A stretch of DNA of 64,000 bases from the NCBI RefSeq assembly GCF_030128875.1, contig NZ_CP124620.1, positions 372,001 through 436,000 on the forward strand. Reading direction: 5' to 3'. Each line of letters opens with the position of its first letter. The first letter of the stretch is position 1. The notes beneath the pieces are model-generated. The model ran no database searches. It was not told the origin of the DNA and worked only from the letters and a program-made list of their open reading frames with translations. The translations under genes were made by a program, and so were the position numbers. The stretch comes from Stenotrophomonas sp. BIO128-Bstrain. Its GTDB lineage: Bacteria; Pseudomonadota; Gammaproteobacteria; Xanthomonadales; Xanthomonadaceae. Below are positions 53,469 to 63,126 of the stretch, piece after piece.

Positions 53469-56294
53469 TCAGAACTTCTGCGAGTACTTCATGTACAGGA
53501 AGCGACCGATGTCGTAGCCGCCGTAGTACGAGAAGTTCGAGCTCGGCTGCGAGGTCATCATCGGGCCGACCTTGTTGAACACGTTGTTGGCACCCACGGC
53601 GACGGTGGCGTTCCACGGGGTGGCATAGGACACCTGCACGTCGTGGAAGGTCACTGCGCCCAGCTCGGTCTGCGGCGAGATCACGCCCAGGGTGTCCGGT
53701 GCGCTGTAGTTGGGCAGCGTGCAACGGGTGGTGAAGCGGCAGCTTTCCTTGGTGCCCGAGTAGTAACGCAGGTTCCAGTTCACCGACAGGTCGTTCATGC
53801 TCCAGCCCAGGCCCAGGTTCGAGCGCACGCGGAAGTACGCGCCGAAGCCATTGTTCTGGGACGGCACGGCGTCGGCATCGTCCGTGGACTTCTCTTCGTA
53901 CTTGCCCACGTACGTGGTCGACGACTTGGCCGAGAAGCGGCCGAAATCGGTATCACGGCTGTAGCTGATGTCGAAGTCGAAGCCTTCGGTTTCGGTGTAG
54001 CCGGCGTTGCGGTTGCCGTAGTTCAGCGTGCCCACGATGTTGCCGTTGGCCGGGTCACGGGTGAACATCGAGCAGCGCGACTCGATCAGGCGGACGTAGC
54101 AGTCTTCCATGATCAGGTTCGGGCTGTCGGTGACGATCGTGTTGTCGATGCGGATGCTCCACCAATCCACACCCACGCTCAGGCCGGTGACGTAGCTCGG
54201 GCTGTACACGAAGCCGACCGTCTTGGACTCGGAGGTTTCCGGGGTCAGGTTCGGGTTCGAGCCGGAGTTGAACGGCACCGGGCTCTGCGCGGCACGGCCG
54301 GTGGTCGGGACGAAGCCCTGCTGCAGCTGACGGTAGCCCTGGCCGACATCCTGGACGCAGCGTGCGCTGCCGCGGACGTCGCCATAGACGCTGTCGCACG
54401 GATCGACGAAGTTGGTCGGGAAGGTCTGCGAGGTGCCGCCGTACAGGTCACCGATGGTCGGGGCGCGGAAGCCCTCGGCATAGGTGGCACGCACCAGCAG
54501 GTCGTCGATCGGACGCCACTTCAGGCCGAACTTGTTGTTGGTGGTATCACCGAAGCTGGTGAAGTCCGAGTAACGGGTGGCCAGGTCCAGGGTCAGTTCC
54601 TTGGCGAACGCCAGATCCGCCAGGATCGGGATGTTCAATTCCAGGTAGAACTCATCCAGGGCGTAGGAACCCTTGGTCGGGCCGGACGCCAGGTTGGTCG
54701 AGTCACCCGACTGGGCGATCGCATCCGGGTTGAAGGCGCCGCTTTCCTTGCGGTATTCGTAACCCACCGCGAAGCCCAGGTCGCCGGCCGGCAGCGGCAC
54801 GATGGTGCCCGACAGGTTGGCGAAGTAGTTGTGGGTGCTGGTCTTGCCGGTGGCGTGCTCTTCGCGGAACAGGTAGTTGCGCACGTTCGGATCATCGAGC
54901 GAGTTGGCAACCGCGCCGGTACCGAAACCTGCGAACGGATTCCACGGCACGCAGCCGGCGATTTCATTGCCCGGAGTGCCGCAGACGATCTGGCCGGCAG
55001 CATTCTGGAACGACGGACCCACGGCATCGGCCACGGCCGGGATGTAGAAGTTGCCGTTGTTGATCAGCAGGCTGTCATTTTCGTTGTACAGCGAGCCGAC
55101 GTCCCAGCTGAAGAACCGGTCGCCGATTTCGAAGGAGCCTTCCAGGGCTGCTGCGAAACGCCAGGTGGTCAGGGTGCTGTCGGTGGTACGCGGCACTTCC
55201 CAGCCACGACGACGCCAGTTGACGTCGGCGACGCCGCCGGTCGGGTTGAAGTAGCTGTCAGCCGACATCGGGATGCCGTACGCAGAAGACTGCAGCGGGT
55301 AACCGGCGATCTGGCGCTGCGACTCACGCTTGGTGTAGGACAGGTCCGTGGTGAAGCGGACGTTGTCGGTGATGTCGTAGTTGCCGCTGACGAACAGCGA
55401 ACGACGTTCCAGCGGGGTCAGCAGGTGCATCTGGTCGGACGAGCGGCTGGTATCGGCCGACGTCTGGCTGTGGAACTGACCCGGGCCCAGGGCGGTGCCG
55501 CCACGGTTGGGAGCCTGCCAGTTGCCTGCGTTGCCGACGCGCCAGTTGCCCCACTGGCCAACGGTCGTCAGCGATGCTGCCGGATCCCAATCCGGGTAGG
55601 TGTCGGCCGTGAACGGACGATCCTTGGCCCACACGCCTTCTTCCTTGTGGTACTCGGCGCCGACGGTCAGCGAGCCGCGGTCACCGGAGAAGCCCATGAC
55701 GAAGTCGTAGGTTTCCTTCTCGCCGTCGCCCTGGCTGTACTGGCCCTTGTAGACGTTGGCTTCCAGACCATCGAAGTTCTTGCGGGTGATGATGTTGATC
55801 ACGCCGGCCATTGCGTCCGAACCGTAGATCGACGAGGCGCCGTCCTTCAGCACGTCGATGCGCTCGACCATCGAGGTCGGGATGATCGAGATGTCCTGGT
55901 AACCATCCGGGCTGATGCCCAGGCGCTTGCCATTGACCAGCACCAGCGTGCGCTGTGCGCCGAGGTTGCGCAGGTCGATGTACTGACCACCGGCTTCCTG
56001 GTTGGAGGTCAGCGGCGAGGCGCGGCTGAAGTTCGGGCTACCGGCGGCGGAGATGTTCTGCAGGATATCGCCGACCGAGCTGAAGCCCTGGTTCTGGATA
56101 TCCGCACGCGAGATGGTCAGCACCGGCTGGGCGGTTTCCACGTCAACCTGGCGGATGCGCGAACCGGTGACCGAGATGCGGTCCAGATTGGTGGTGCCAG
56201 TGGCTTCCTGAGCGACGGCGCTGCCGGTGCCGGCAGCGCTGGCGATCAGCGCGAGGACGACGGCGTCGCGCAGTTTGTTGCTGTTGCGGTTCAT
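53469..56294 (-). CDS. TonB-dependent outer-membrane receptor
   Basis: The 941-aa product has a signal peptide (cleavage about after AVAQ), a TonB-box/plug region starting VTGSRIRQVDVETAQPVLTI with NLGAQRTLVLVNGKR and DAMAGVINIITRKNFDG, and a 22-strand barrel ending in the aromatic beta-signal LYMKYSQKF. Its size and plug type match the large xanthomonad receptor class, many of which take up plant or oligosaccharide compounds or peptides. No N-terminal signalling extension is present. GGAGAGAG precedes the ATG. The substrate is unknown. Confidence 0.93.
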   Translation of the reverse strand: MNRNSNKLRDAVVLALIASAAGTGSAVAQEATGTTNLDRISVTGSRIRQVDVETAQPVLTISRADIQNQGFSSVGDILQNISAAGSPNFSRASPLTSNQEAGGQYIDLRNLGAQRTLVLVNGKRLGISPDGYQDISIIPTSMVERIDVLKDGASSIYGSDAMAGVINIITRKNFDGLEANVYKGQYSQGDGEKETYDFVMGFSGDRGSLTVGAEYHKEEGVWAKDRPFTADTYPDWDPAASLTTVGQWGNWRVGNAGNWQAPNRGGTALGPGQFHSQTSADTSRSSDQMHLLTPLERRSLFVSGNYDITDNVRFTTDLSYTKRESQRQIAGYPLQSSAYGIPMSADSYFNPTGGVADVNWRRRGWEVPRTTDSTLTTWRFAAALEGSFEIGDRFFSWDVGSLYNENDSLLINNGNFYIPAVADAVGPSFQNAAGQIVCGTPGNEIAGCVPWNPFAGFGTGAVANSLDDPNVRNYLFREEHATGKTSTHNYFANLSGTIVPLPAGDLGFAVGYEYRKESGAFNPDAIAQSGDSTNLASGPTKGSYALDEFYLELNIPILADLAFAKELTLDLATRYSDFTSFGDTTNNKFGLKWRPIDDLLVRATYAEGFRAPTIGDLYGGTSQTFPTNFVDPCDSVYGDVRGSARCVQDVGQGYRQLQQGFVPTTGRAAQSPVPFNSGSNPNLTPETSESKTVGFVYSPSYVTGLSVGVDWWSIRIDNTIVTDSPNLIMEDCYVRLIESRCSMFTRDPANGNIVGTLNYGNRNAGYTETEGFDFDISYSRDTDFGRFSAKSSTTYVGKYEEKSTDDADAVPSQNNGFGAYFRVRSNLGLGWSMNDLSVNWNLRYYSGTKESCRFTTRCTLPNYSAPDTLGVISPQTELGAVTFHDVQVSYATPWNATVAVGANNVFNKVGPMMTSQPSSNFSYYGGYDIGRFLYMKYSQKF

Positions 56295-56580
56295 TGGGCT
56301 CTCTCTCCAAGTTGACTTGGGTGCAACGTGTTGGGATGGGCTTCAGCGCGGGGACGAAAGGCGTTCCCAATCCGTGAAGCTGACTCGATAGTAACCACGT
56401 GCAACTAAAAATTAAAGAGCCGTTAATGTTCCATGTGATTTAAGTGAAATTCGGCAAAGCCTTTGCGATACAAGGCTTTAAGCGATATCTACAGCATAAA
56501 ACGTCTCATTTGTTAAGATCTTTGTTAAAAAAAATTCACCCTGAATAGGCCGTGCGCGCCCTTGACACCCAGCCCAAACG
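56295..56580 (-). promoter_or_regulatory. AT-rich control region of the TonB receptor gene
   Basis: This gene-free region holds a candidate promoter on the minus strand (TTTAAT 56411-56416, 17 bp, TACTAT 56388-56393) with a leader of about 90 nt. Upstream of it lie a perfect 8-8-8 inverted repeat AAAGCCTT-N8-AAGGCTTT (56456-56479) and a tandem pair TTTGTTAA-GATC-TTTGTTAA (56509-56528) with 12-bp periodicity. The density of motifs suggests control by at least one specific regulator. Confidence 0.6.
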
Positions 56581-56608
56581 AAAAAGGGCGCCTCATGGAG
56601 GCGCCCTT
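56581..56608 (-). terminator. Rho-independent terminator of the gene at 56646
   Basis: AAGGGCGCCTC-ATG-GAGGCGCCCTT forms an 11-bp stem with a run of five Ts on the minus strand. Confidence 0.88.
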
Positions 56609-56645
56609 CGGGTGACGTGTATTGACGGGTGGTCGCAAAGACAGG

Positions 56646-57503
56646 TCAGAGATCCTGCTCGTACCGGACGTAGGGCACGGTGCCCTCGTCAGTGCTCTCG
56701 TTGCGGGGGGCGAACGGGTTCTTGCCGCGGGTGACCACGTTCTCGGCGCCCACGGTGAGCTGACCGCTCCACGGCGTGCGCCAGGTCAGGCCCACCCCCA
56801 GGCCTTCCCACTTGCCCGGCTGGCCGGGAACATCGACCACGCGGCCAATGATGTTGCCGCTGAAGTTGCCATAGCCGGCACCGATGGTGAGGCTCTTGCT
56901 GTCCCAGCGGTCGACGATCGCCGGCGAAGCGTCCGCGATGGGCACCAGACGCGCCTTGGCATAGGTGCCACCGATGGAGACGAAGCCTTCGCGGCCGATG
57001 TTCTTCTGCCCGAAGACGGTCAGATCGTTCTGTTCGGCGCGCAGTGAGGGCGATTTGTTCGGGCCGGCCAGCCAGGCCGGCAGGGTGTCACGGCCGCTGC
57101 CGGCGGTGATGCCCACGCGACCGCCGGGGCGGTTGAACGCGGCGGTGCCGCTGACCCGACGGCCGAGCGTGTTGTCTTCTTCATCGCCCAAGGTGGCCAG
57201 CATGCAATGGCTGGCCAATCCGCTGATGCTGGTGCCGCGGCTGCTGTTGCACAGCAGGCCCAGCGAGTCACCCGAGGACAGGCCGAAGGCCGCGTCCAGC
57301 GAACTGCGGCCGAAATGCCAGCGGGCCCCTGCGGCCTGTTCGCCGGTCGGTTCCAGGTAGAGCAACGCTTCGACCTTGCCACTGCCTTTGTTCCAGACCG
57401 GCAGCACCGTGCCGTCCTGCTTGCCCTTGGCCTGCGCATGCGCGCCCGGGATCGCGCCTAGGGCGATCATCAGGGCCAGCGGTAGACGCAGAAGGGGATG
57501 CAT
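56646..57503 (-). CDS. Exported protein with receptor-like C-terminus, function unknown
   Basis: The 285-aa product has a signal peptide (cleavage about after AHAQ), Gly-rich beta-type sequence throughout and a C-terminal segment TPWSGQLTVGAENVVTRGKNP ending PYVRYEQDL. That tail closely resembles the last strands of TonB-dependent receptors (compare TPWNATVAVGANNVF and MKYSQKF in the neighbour). There is no plug or TonB box. It may be a small outer-membrane barrel. It has its own terminator, so it is not simply part of the receptor operon. Confidence 0.7.
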   Translation of the reverse strand: MHPLLRLPLALMIALGAIPGAHAQAKGKQDGTVLPVWNKGSGKVEALLYLEPTGEQAAGARWHFGRSSLDAAFGLSSGDSLGLLCNSSRGTSISGLASHCMLATLGDEEDNTLGRRVSGTAAFNRPGGRVGITAGSGRDTLPAWLAGPNKSPSLRAEQNDLTVFGQKNIGREGFVSIGGTYAKARLVPIADASPAIVDRWDSKSLTIGAGYGNFSGNIIGRVVDVPGQPGKWEGLGVGLTWRTPWSGQLTVGAENVVTRGKNPFAPRNESTDEGTVPYVRYEQDL

Positions 57504-57622
57504 GGGAACTCTCAGACAAGCGCAGTGAACACAAGTTCCCGCCGAAGCGGGACATTGATCCTAGGGCGTTTATGATTTCTTAACAAGTCTTGGTTCTCCC
57601 CAGAACAAAACGCTTGCCAAGT

Positions 57623-58519
57623 TTACTGAAGCCGTTCAGGTGCCGGCGAGGATATATCCATCTCGCGGAACAGTATGTCGAATTCCGTCAACGGGAAGTG
57701 ATACTCCTGCCCACAGAATTCGCAACGTACTTCCACCGCGCCAGTGGGCTCGGCGGCGGCGCGGGCCTCCTCTTCGCCAATGGACTGCAGCATGCCTGCC
57801 ACCCGCTCACGCGAGCAGGAGCACGCAAAGCGCAGGGCCTTGTCGCCCAGCAGTTCCGGCGTCTCTTCATGGAAGAGGCGGTGCAGCAGATCGTGGCCGG
57901 GTACCTCGAGCAGTTCCTGCTTGCCCAGGGTCTCGAACAGTGCGCTGGCCCGCGACCAGCCGTCCTGGTCGCCTTCATCGCCGGGCAGCTTCTGCAGCAG
58001 CAGGCCGGCGGCGCGGGTGCCATCGGCGGCCAGCAGCAGACGGGTCGGCAACTGCTCGGACTGGCGGAAATAGTCTTCGAAGGCTTCGTCCAGGCCGGCC
58101 GCGGTCAAGCCGACCAGGCTCTGGTAGCGCTGCGGTTCGCGCGGATCCAGGCCGGGGTTTTCGATGGTGATCGCCAGCAGCGCATCCTCGCCCAGCGCGG
58201 TCAGATCACGCGGGGCATCGCCACCGCCCTCGGCCAGCTGGACGATGCCGCGCAGGGTGCCGGCGGCGGTGCACTCGGCGAACAGGGTGCGCATCGCAGT
58301 GTTGCTGCGCAGCTGGATCGACAGGCGGCCATCGACCTTGGTGTGGCCGGTGAACAGCGCCGAGGCCACGCTGGCCTCGCCGAGCAGCTCGGCGGCGCCC
58401 GGCGGGTAGACCGCATGCGAGAGGATCTCCCGCCAGGTGTCATCGAGGTGCACATGCACGCCGCGGACGCCGGCATCGGGGAGCAGGAAACGGACAAGGG
58501 AGTCGGATTGGGCGGTCAT
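57623..58519 (-). CDS. hslO: Redox-regulated chaperone Hsp33
   Basis: Hsp33 is switched on by oxidation and heat to protect unfolding proteins. The 298-aa product has the four zinc cysteines as CSC (233, 235) and CEFC (266, 269), and the N-terminal core with [23 protein letters not shown] 58519 ([20 protein letters not shown]) fits the family N-terminus; an in-frame upstream extension is not conserved. Confidence 0.95.
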   Translation of the reverse strand: MTAQSDSLVRFLLPDAGVRGVHVHLDDTWREILSHAVYPPGAAELLGEASVASALFTGHTKVDGRLSIQLRSNTAMRTLFAECTAAGTLRGIVQLAEGGGDAPRDLTALGEDALLAITIENPGLDPREPQRYQSLVGLTAAGLDEAFEDYFRQSEQLPTRLLLAADGTRAAGLLLQKLPGDEGDQDGWSRASALFETLGKQELLEVPGHDLLHRLFHEETPELLGDKALRFACSCSRERVAGMLQSIGEEEARAAAEPTGAVEVRCEFCGQEYHFPLTEFDILFREMDISSPAPERLQ

Positions 58520-58598
58520 CGGTTCGGTGGCTGCGCGAAAGGAGTGCCGGTTGCCGGATAATGCGCCGACAACCGTGCAAGTAAAGGATGCACCAGTA

Positions 58599-59348
58599 AT
58601 GGGGGCAGAGCGCAGCAACCTCAAGGTCGAACCGGATCTGGAACCGTCACCGCGGCGCCGCTGGCGCTGGCGCCGCCTGCTGTGGCTGCCGGTGCTGTTC
58701 GTCGGGTTCAGTGTGCTGCAGGTGCTGGTCCTGCGTTTCATCGACCCGCCTGTTTCCAGCGTGATGCTGTGGCGCTACGGCGAGGCGCTGGGGGAGGGTG
58801 ACTGGAGCTATCGGTTGCATTACCACTGGCGCGATCTGGACCAGATGGCGCCAAGCCTGCCGATTTCGCTGGTGGCTGCCGAGGATCAGCGTTTCCCGGA
58901 GCACAATGGTTTCGACCTGCAGGCCATCGAAAAGGCGCGTGACCACAACGCGCGCGGCGGGCGGCTGCGCGGGGCCAGCACGATCAGCCAGCAGGTCGCC
59001 AAGAATCTGTTCCTGTGGCAGGGCCGCAGCTGGATCCGCAAGGGGCTGGAGGTCTGGTACACGGTGCTGATCGAAGCGCTGTGGCCGAAGTCGCGCATCC
59101 TGGAGATGTACGCCAACATCGCCGAGTTCGGCGATGGCATCTATGGCGCGCAGGCCGCGTCGCAGCAGTATTGGAACAAGGACGCGTCCCGGCTGAGCCC
59201 GGCCGAAAGTGCGCGGCTCGCGGCGGTGCTGCCGTCGCCTCGCCGTTACAGCGCGGCCAAGCCCGGCCCGTACGTGCAGCGCCGCGCCGCCTGGATCCAG
59301 CGGCAGGCCAGGCAGCTCGGGGGAGGGGCGTACCTCGGCGAGGAGTGA
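58599..59348 (+). CDS. mtgA: Monofunctional biosynthetic peptidoglycan transglycosylase
   Basis: MtgA polymerises lipid II into glycan strands without crosslinking. The 249-aa product has one TM helix (about 27-48) and the GT51 motifs [47 protein letters not shown] and [11 protein letters not shown]. It complements PBP1b encoded at 13.9 kb. ATG 58599 gives the family length. Confidence 0.94.
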   Translation: MGAERSNLKVEPDLEPSPRRRWRWRRLLWLPVLFVGFSVLQVLVLRFIDPPVSSVMLWRYGEALGEGDWSYRLHYHWRDLDQMAPSLPISLVAAEDQRFPEHNGFDLQAIEKARDHNARGGRLRGASTISQQVAKNLFLWQGRSWIRKGLEVWYTVLIEALWPKSRILEMYANIAEFGDGIYGAQAASQQYWNKDASRLSPAESARLAAVLPSPRRYSAAKPGPYVQRRAAWIQRQARQLGGGAYLGEE

Positions 59349-59387
59349 GCATTCATGCATGTGATTGGCTGACGCTACAATCGCCGC

Positions 59388-60407
59388 ATGACCAGCCCTC
59401 GCCTGACCGTCGTCGTCGCCGCCCACAACGAAGCGCTCGCCTTGCCGATGCTGCACCCGCGCCTGCGCGCAGTGCTGGCTGGGCTGGAGGGCATCGACGG
59501 CCGCGTGCTGTATGTGGATGACGGCAGCACGGACACCACCTGGGCCGTCATGCAGGCATTGGCCGCCGAGGATTCGTGCGTCGGCGTACTGCGGTTGTCG
59601 CGCAACTTCGGCAAAGAGGCCGCGCTCACGGCGGGGCTGGATTTCGTCGACGACGGCGCGGTGATGATCCTCGACGCCGATGGCCAGGATCCGCCGGAAC
59701 TGATTCCCGAGTTCGTCGCGCTGTGGCAGCAGGGCTATGACAACGTCTATGGCACGCGCCTGGCGCGCGATGGCGAGAGCTGGCTCAAGCGCTCCACTGC
59801 CAAGGCGTTCTATCGGGTGATCGGGCGGCTGTCCAAAACGCCGATCCCGGCCGACACCGGTGATTTCCGGCTGCTGTCGCCGCGCGCGGTGCAGGCACTG
59901 GGCCAGCTGCGTGAGCGCCACCGGTTCATGAAAGGGCTGTTCGGCTGGGTGGGTTTCCGCCGCAAGGCCTTGCCCTACCACCGGCATGCGCGGCTGGTGG
60001 GTGATAGCAAATTCGGCTTCTGGCGGCTATGGAATTTCGCCCTGGAAGGGATCACCGGATTCTCCACCGCGCCGCTGCGGGTGACCACCTATCTGGGCCT
60101 GGCCGCAGCGACGTTCGCGTTCGTGTTCGCGCTGGTGGTGGTGTCCAAGGCAGCGCTGTACGGCGACCGTGTTGCGGGCTGGCCGACCATGATGGCGGTG
60201 ATCCTGTTCCTGGGCGGCATACAGCTGATCGCCCTGGGCCTGATTGGTGAATACCTGGGCCGGCTGTACGAGGAATCCAAGCAGCGCCCGCTGTACCTGA
60301 TTGACACCTGGCAGGCCCCGTTCGTGGCAGACTCGGCCGTGCATCCCATCGGTGGAGAGCAGCGAGATGACCACGGTACGGCAGCTGTTGGAAGGCAAGT
60401 CCCCTGA
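59388..60407 (+). CDS. GtrB-type polyprenyl-phosphate glycosyltransferase
   Basis: The 339-aa product has a cytoplasmic GT2 domain (LTVVVAAHNEALALP, LYVDDGSTDTT, ILDADGQDPPELI, DTGDFRLLSPRAV) and two C-terminal TM helices (about 228-250 and 262-285). This is the layout of enzymes that charge undecaprenyl phosphate with a sugar for export (GtrB, ArnC, dolichyl-phosphate mannose synthases). No flippase or GtrC gene is adjacent. Its last 41 bases overlap the CBS-domain gene. Confidence 0.9.
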   Translation: MTSPRLTVVVAAHNEALALPMLHPRLRAVLAGLEGIDGRVLYVDDGSTDTTWAVMQALAAEDSCVGVLRLSRNFGKEAALTAGLDFVDDGAVMILDADGQDPPELIPEFVALWQQGYDNVYGTRLARDGESWLKRSTAKAFYRVIGRLSKTPIPADTGDFRLLSPRAVQALGQLRERHRFMKGLFGWVGFRRKALPYHRHARLVGDSKFGFWRLWNFALEGITGFSTAPLRVTTYLGLAAATFAFVFALVVVSKAALYGDRVAGWPTMMAVILFLGGIQLIALGLIGEYLGRLYEESKQRPLYLIDTWQAPFVADSAVHPIGGEQRDDHGTAAVGRQVP

Positions 60408-60798
60408 GGTATTCGCCGTCACCCCGAGCTCGGCGGTGATCGACGCCATCCGGTTGATGGCCCAGAAGGGCATCGGCGCGGTGCTGGTGATGGAGGGCCG
60501 GCAACTGGTCGGCATCCTTTCCGAGCGTGACTACGCACGGAAGATCGTGCTGCACGAACGCTCGTCCCGGACGACCGAAGTCCGCGAGATCATGACCCCC
60601 AAGGTGGTGACCGTCGCCCCTGGCGAGCAGGTCGAGCACTGCCTGCAGCTGGTGACCGATTACCGCATCCGCCACCTTCCGGTGGTCGATGGCACGGGTG
60701 TGCTCGGGGTGATCTCGATCGGTGATCTGGTCAAGGCGGTCATCGACGAGCAGGCGCAGAAACTGGATCAACTGCAGCAGTACATCGTTGCCGGTTGA
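60367..60798 (+). CDS. CBS domain pair protein
   Basis: The 143-aa product consists of two CBS domains (about 8-65 and 75-130: AIRLMAQKGIGAVLVMEG, GILSERDYARKI, IMTPKVVTVAPGE, RHLPVVDGTGVLGVISIGDL). Such stand-alone pairs bind adenine nucleotides or SAM and act as cellular sensors; the partner is unknown. GGAGAG lies before ATG 60367, inside the 3' end of the glycosyltransferase gene. Confidence 0.9.
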   Translation: MTTVRQLLEGKSPEVFAVTPSSAVIDAIRLMAQKGIGAVLVMEGRQLVGILSERDYARKIVLHERSSRTTEVREIMTPKVVTVAPGEQVEHCLQLVTDYRIRHLPVVDGTGVLGVISIGDLVKAVIDEQAQKLDQLQQYIVAG

Positions 60799-60814
60799 GC
60801 GTGGCCGCGCGCGG

Positions 60815-60847
60815 CGGGGCAGGCCGACGCAGCGTCGGTCCCTGCCC
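60815..60847. terminator. Hairpin between convergent CBS and AsmA genes
   Basis: GGGCAGG-CCGACG pairs with CGTCGG-(TC)-CCTGCCC around a CAG loop, with a 2-nt bulge. It lies midway in the 63-bp convergent gap and probably ends both transcripts. Confidence 0.5.
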
Positions 60848-60861
60848 GGATGGCCCCGCGC

Positions 60862-62844
60862 TTACTTGGCGTAACGGCCGCCGCAGTTGCTGTCTTCGCC
60901 CGGGCCGGTCTCGATCGTGGCCAGCAGCGCGGCAGGCGGGGCGATGCTGCCCAGCGCCAGCGCGATCGCCCCGCGGATGCCCAGCGCCTTGAAGTCCGGG
61001 CGGAACGAGGGATCCTTGAAGGTGCCGCCGATGCGCAGCGGCGAGCGCAGCGCCAGAATGCTCATGTCCTTCGGGCGCGGGCGCAGCAGCAGGTCCAGCT
61101 GCTCCTGTTTCAGATCGACCTTGCCTTCGCCGACGATCAACGTATCGGTGGTATCGAAGGCCAGCGAGCGCGACTGCATCACGCCGTTGTCGACACCGAA
61201 GTCACCCCACGCGCAGCGCAGCGGAATCTGCTTGTCGCCGGTGAACAGGAACTTCAGTGATTCGGCGACATCCAGGCCGGCCAGTTCCATGATCAGATTG
61301 CCGACATGGCCGCGGCCGATCCCGACCGCCACGGTGCCATCGGAGCTGCCCAGCATCGCCGCGACGGAGTTGCCCTGGCCGGTCAGTTTGACGTCGCCAC
61401 TGATGCCGCCGGAGGCTTGTTCGGCCAGCTTCGCATCAGGGAACAGCTTGCCCAGCTGCACCTTGCGGATGGTGGCCTGCAACTGCGTGGAGATCGCCTG
61501 CTTGCGCGCATCCATGCGGATCGTACTGCGGATGTCGCCGCCGGCCACGCCGAAGTTCAACGGCTCCAGGCGCAGCAGCCCGTCATTGAGCTTGAGGTGG
61601 GCATCCATGTCATCCAGCGGCAGCGTCGGCGAATTGATGCGCTGCGCCTTCCAGCGCACGTCGGCGTCCATCGCACGCAGCTTGGACAGGTTGTACGGCG
61701 TGTCCGGCAGCACCTTGGCACTGGCCGCCAGTGCGGCCGCCTTGGCCTTCTGCTCGGCATTGGCCGACTCGCCGGCACCCGTCTTTGGCGGTGCCCCGAT
61801 GAAGCCGGCCAGATCGTCGAAGTCCAGCCGCTTGGACACCAGATCCGCGGTCAGGAATGGGCGCTCGCCACTGACATCGATCTGCGCGGTCCCGCCCAGG
61901 TCGCTGTCGCCGGCGGTGCCGGTGAACGACTCATAGCGCCAGACCGCGTTGTTGCGCTTCAAGCGGCCCTTGAGCTTGTACGGCGGCGTGGACGGCATTG
62001 CCACGCCGATCAGCGGGAACAGATCCTCCATGTCCTGCCCGCTCAGCATCAGCTCCAAATCGAATACCCGCAGCTGGAAGGGATTGGTGAGCGTGCCGCT
62101 GGCGATCGCATGCGTGTTCCCCGCGCGCCCATCCAGATGGATGCGGAACGGATGCCCGGTATTGGTCAGCTCCAGCGGCGACTCGGTATTGCCATTCAGC
62201 GAGAACGGATTGCCCTGCCAGCGTCCCTTGCCCTTGACCAGCAATGGCGGGCCACTGTCCTTGTCCCGCGGCTTGCCGCTGTTGAGCGAGACCAGCACAT
62301 CCGTCCTGCCGGCCGTGTCCTGGAACTGCAGGCGCCCATCCTCGATCAGCAACCGTTGCAGCACCGGCGGGTCACCGTCGCTCGGGCCCAGGAAATCCCA
62401 GTTGCCCGGCTGATTCTTCTCCGGCGCGGTTTCCAGCAGCAGATCCGGTCGCGTCAAGCGGATCTCCGGAATCCGCACCTGCCCGCGCAGCAAGGGCAAT
62501 ACCCGCAGATCGATCTCCGCCCGATCCGCCGTCGCCATCTGCGGCTGCTTGGCCCAGGTCGCATTCGCGAACGTCAGCCCATCGCCTCGCACCGTCGTCA
62601 CCCGGCCCAGATCGACATCCAGATCCCCATTGATATGGAACTCCCGGCCGGTCTTTGCCTGCACCGCCCGTTCCACCGGCCCCTTGAACCAGTTCCAGTC
62701 CCATAACGCGATCAGGATCAACAGTGCCGCGAACAGAAACACCAGAATCGCCAACCACCGCTGCCCACGCTTACCGGGACGGCTCCAGCGCCAGCGGGAA
62801 CGGGAAGAGACATCGGACGGAGCAGGGGAGGGGACAGTATTCAC
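60862..62844 (-). CDS. AsmA family inner-membrane/periplasmic protein
   Basis: The 660-aa product has one N-terminal TM helix (about 29-49) and a long periplasmic beta-rich region with the AsmA N-terminal domain (ALWDWNWFKGPVERAVQAKT, GREFHINGDLDVDLGRV) and the C-terminal AsmA_2 part (DVKLTGQGNSVAAMLGSSDG, FGVDNGVMQSRSLAFDTTD). AsmA-like proteins span the envelope and affect phospholipid and lipopolysaccharide transport. GTG 62844 with a GGGG site is preferred; a TTG at 62877 would add 11 residues. Confidence 0.88.
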   Translation of the reverse strand: MNTVPSPAPSDVSSRSRWRWSRPGKRGQRWLAILVFLFAALLILIALWDWNWFKGPVERAVQAKTGREFHINGDLDVDLGRVTTVRGDGLTFANATWAKQPQMATADRAEIDLRVLPLLRGQVRIPEIRLTRPDLLLETAPEKNQPGNWDFLGPSDGDPPVLQRLLIEDGRLQFQDTAGRTDVLVSLNSGKPRDKDSGPPLLVKGKGRWQGNPFSLNGNTESPLELTNTGHPFRIHLDGRAGNTHAIASGTLTNPFQLRVFDLELMLSGQDMEDLFPLIGVAMPSTPPYKLKGRLKRNNAVWRYESFTGTAGDSDLGGTAQIDVSGERPFLTADLVSKRLDFDDLAGFIGAPPKTGAGESANAEQKAKAAALAASAKVLPDTPYNLSKLRAMDADVRWKAQRINSPTLPLDDMDAHLKLNDGLLRLEPLNFGVAGGDIRSTIRMDARKQAISTQLQATIRKVQLGKLFPDAKLAEQASGGISGDVKLTGQGNSVAAMLGSSDGTVAVGIGRGHVGNLIMELAGLDVAESLKFLFTGDKQIPLRCAWGDFGVDNGVMQSRSLAFDTTDTLIVGEGKVDLKQEQLDLLLRPRPKDMSILALRSPLRIGGTFKDPSFRPDFKALGIRGAIALALGSIAPPAALLATIETGPGEDSNCGGRYAK

Positions 62845-63126
62845 ATCCCCATGGTTGCCCTTGCATCGTGCAGGCAACGCGAAGCATTGGTAAGCGTAGT
62901 GTCAGGGTGGCTGGAGGATTGCCTTCAACCACCCGGCGCATGGCGCGGACACTACTGGATCAGGCAGCCATGCCGTTGACCTTTCCGTGCGCGCCAGCCC
63001 ACCCGTGCCGCCCCAGCCTGGCGCATGCCTGAAGCCTTGGCTGCTTTCGCTTTCGCTTTCGCTGTTGCTGCTTCTGCCGCTGTTGCTGGTGTCGCTGCCG
63101 ATGCTCTTACTGCAGGAAAACAACAC
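62845..63126. other. Gene-free gap with TTTCGC tandem repeat
   Basis: No convincing gene is seen. Around 63041-63061 the hexamer TTTCGC occurs three times in tandem, followed by CTGTTGCTG-type repeats. A GTG frame here would encode an extreme Leu/Ser run but runs into the hemolysin III gene and lacks support. Confidence 0.5.

Noticed and set aside
53460..56315. A 951-codon plus-strand frame opposite the TonB receptor
   Set aside because: It mirrors the receptor gene end to end and has no domains, while the receptor has signal peptide, plug and beta-signal.
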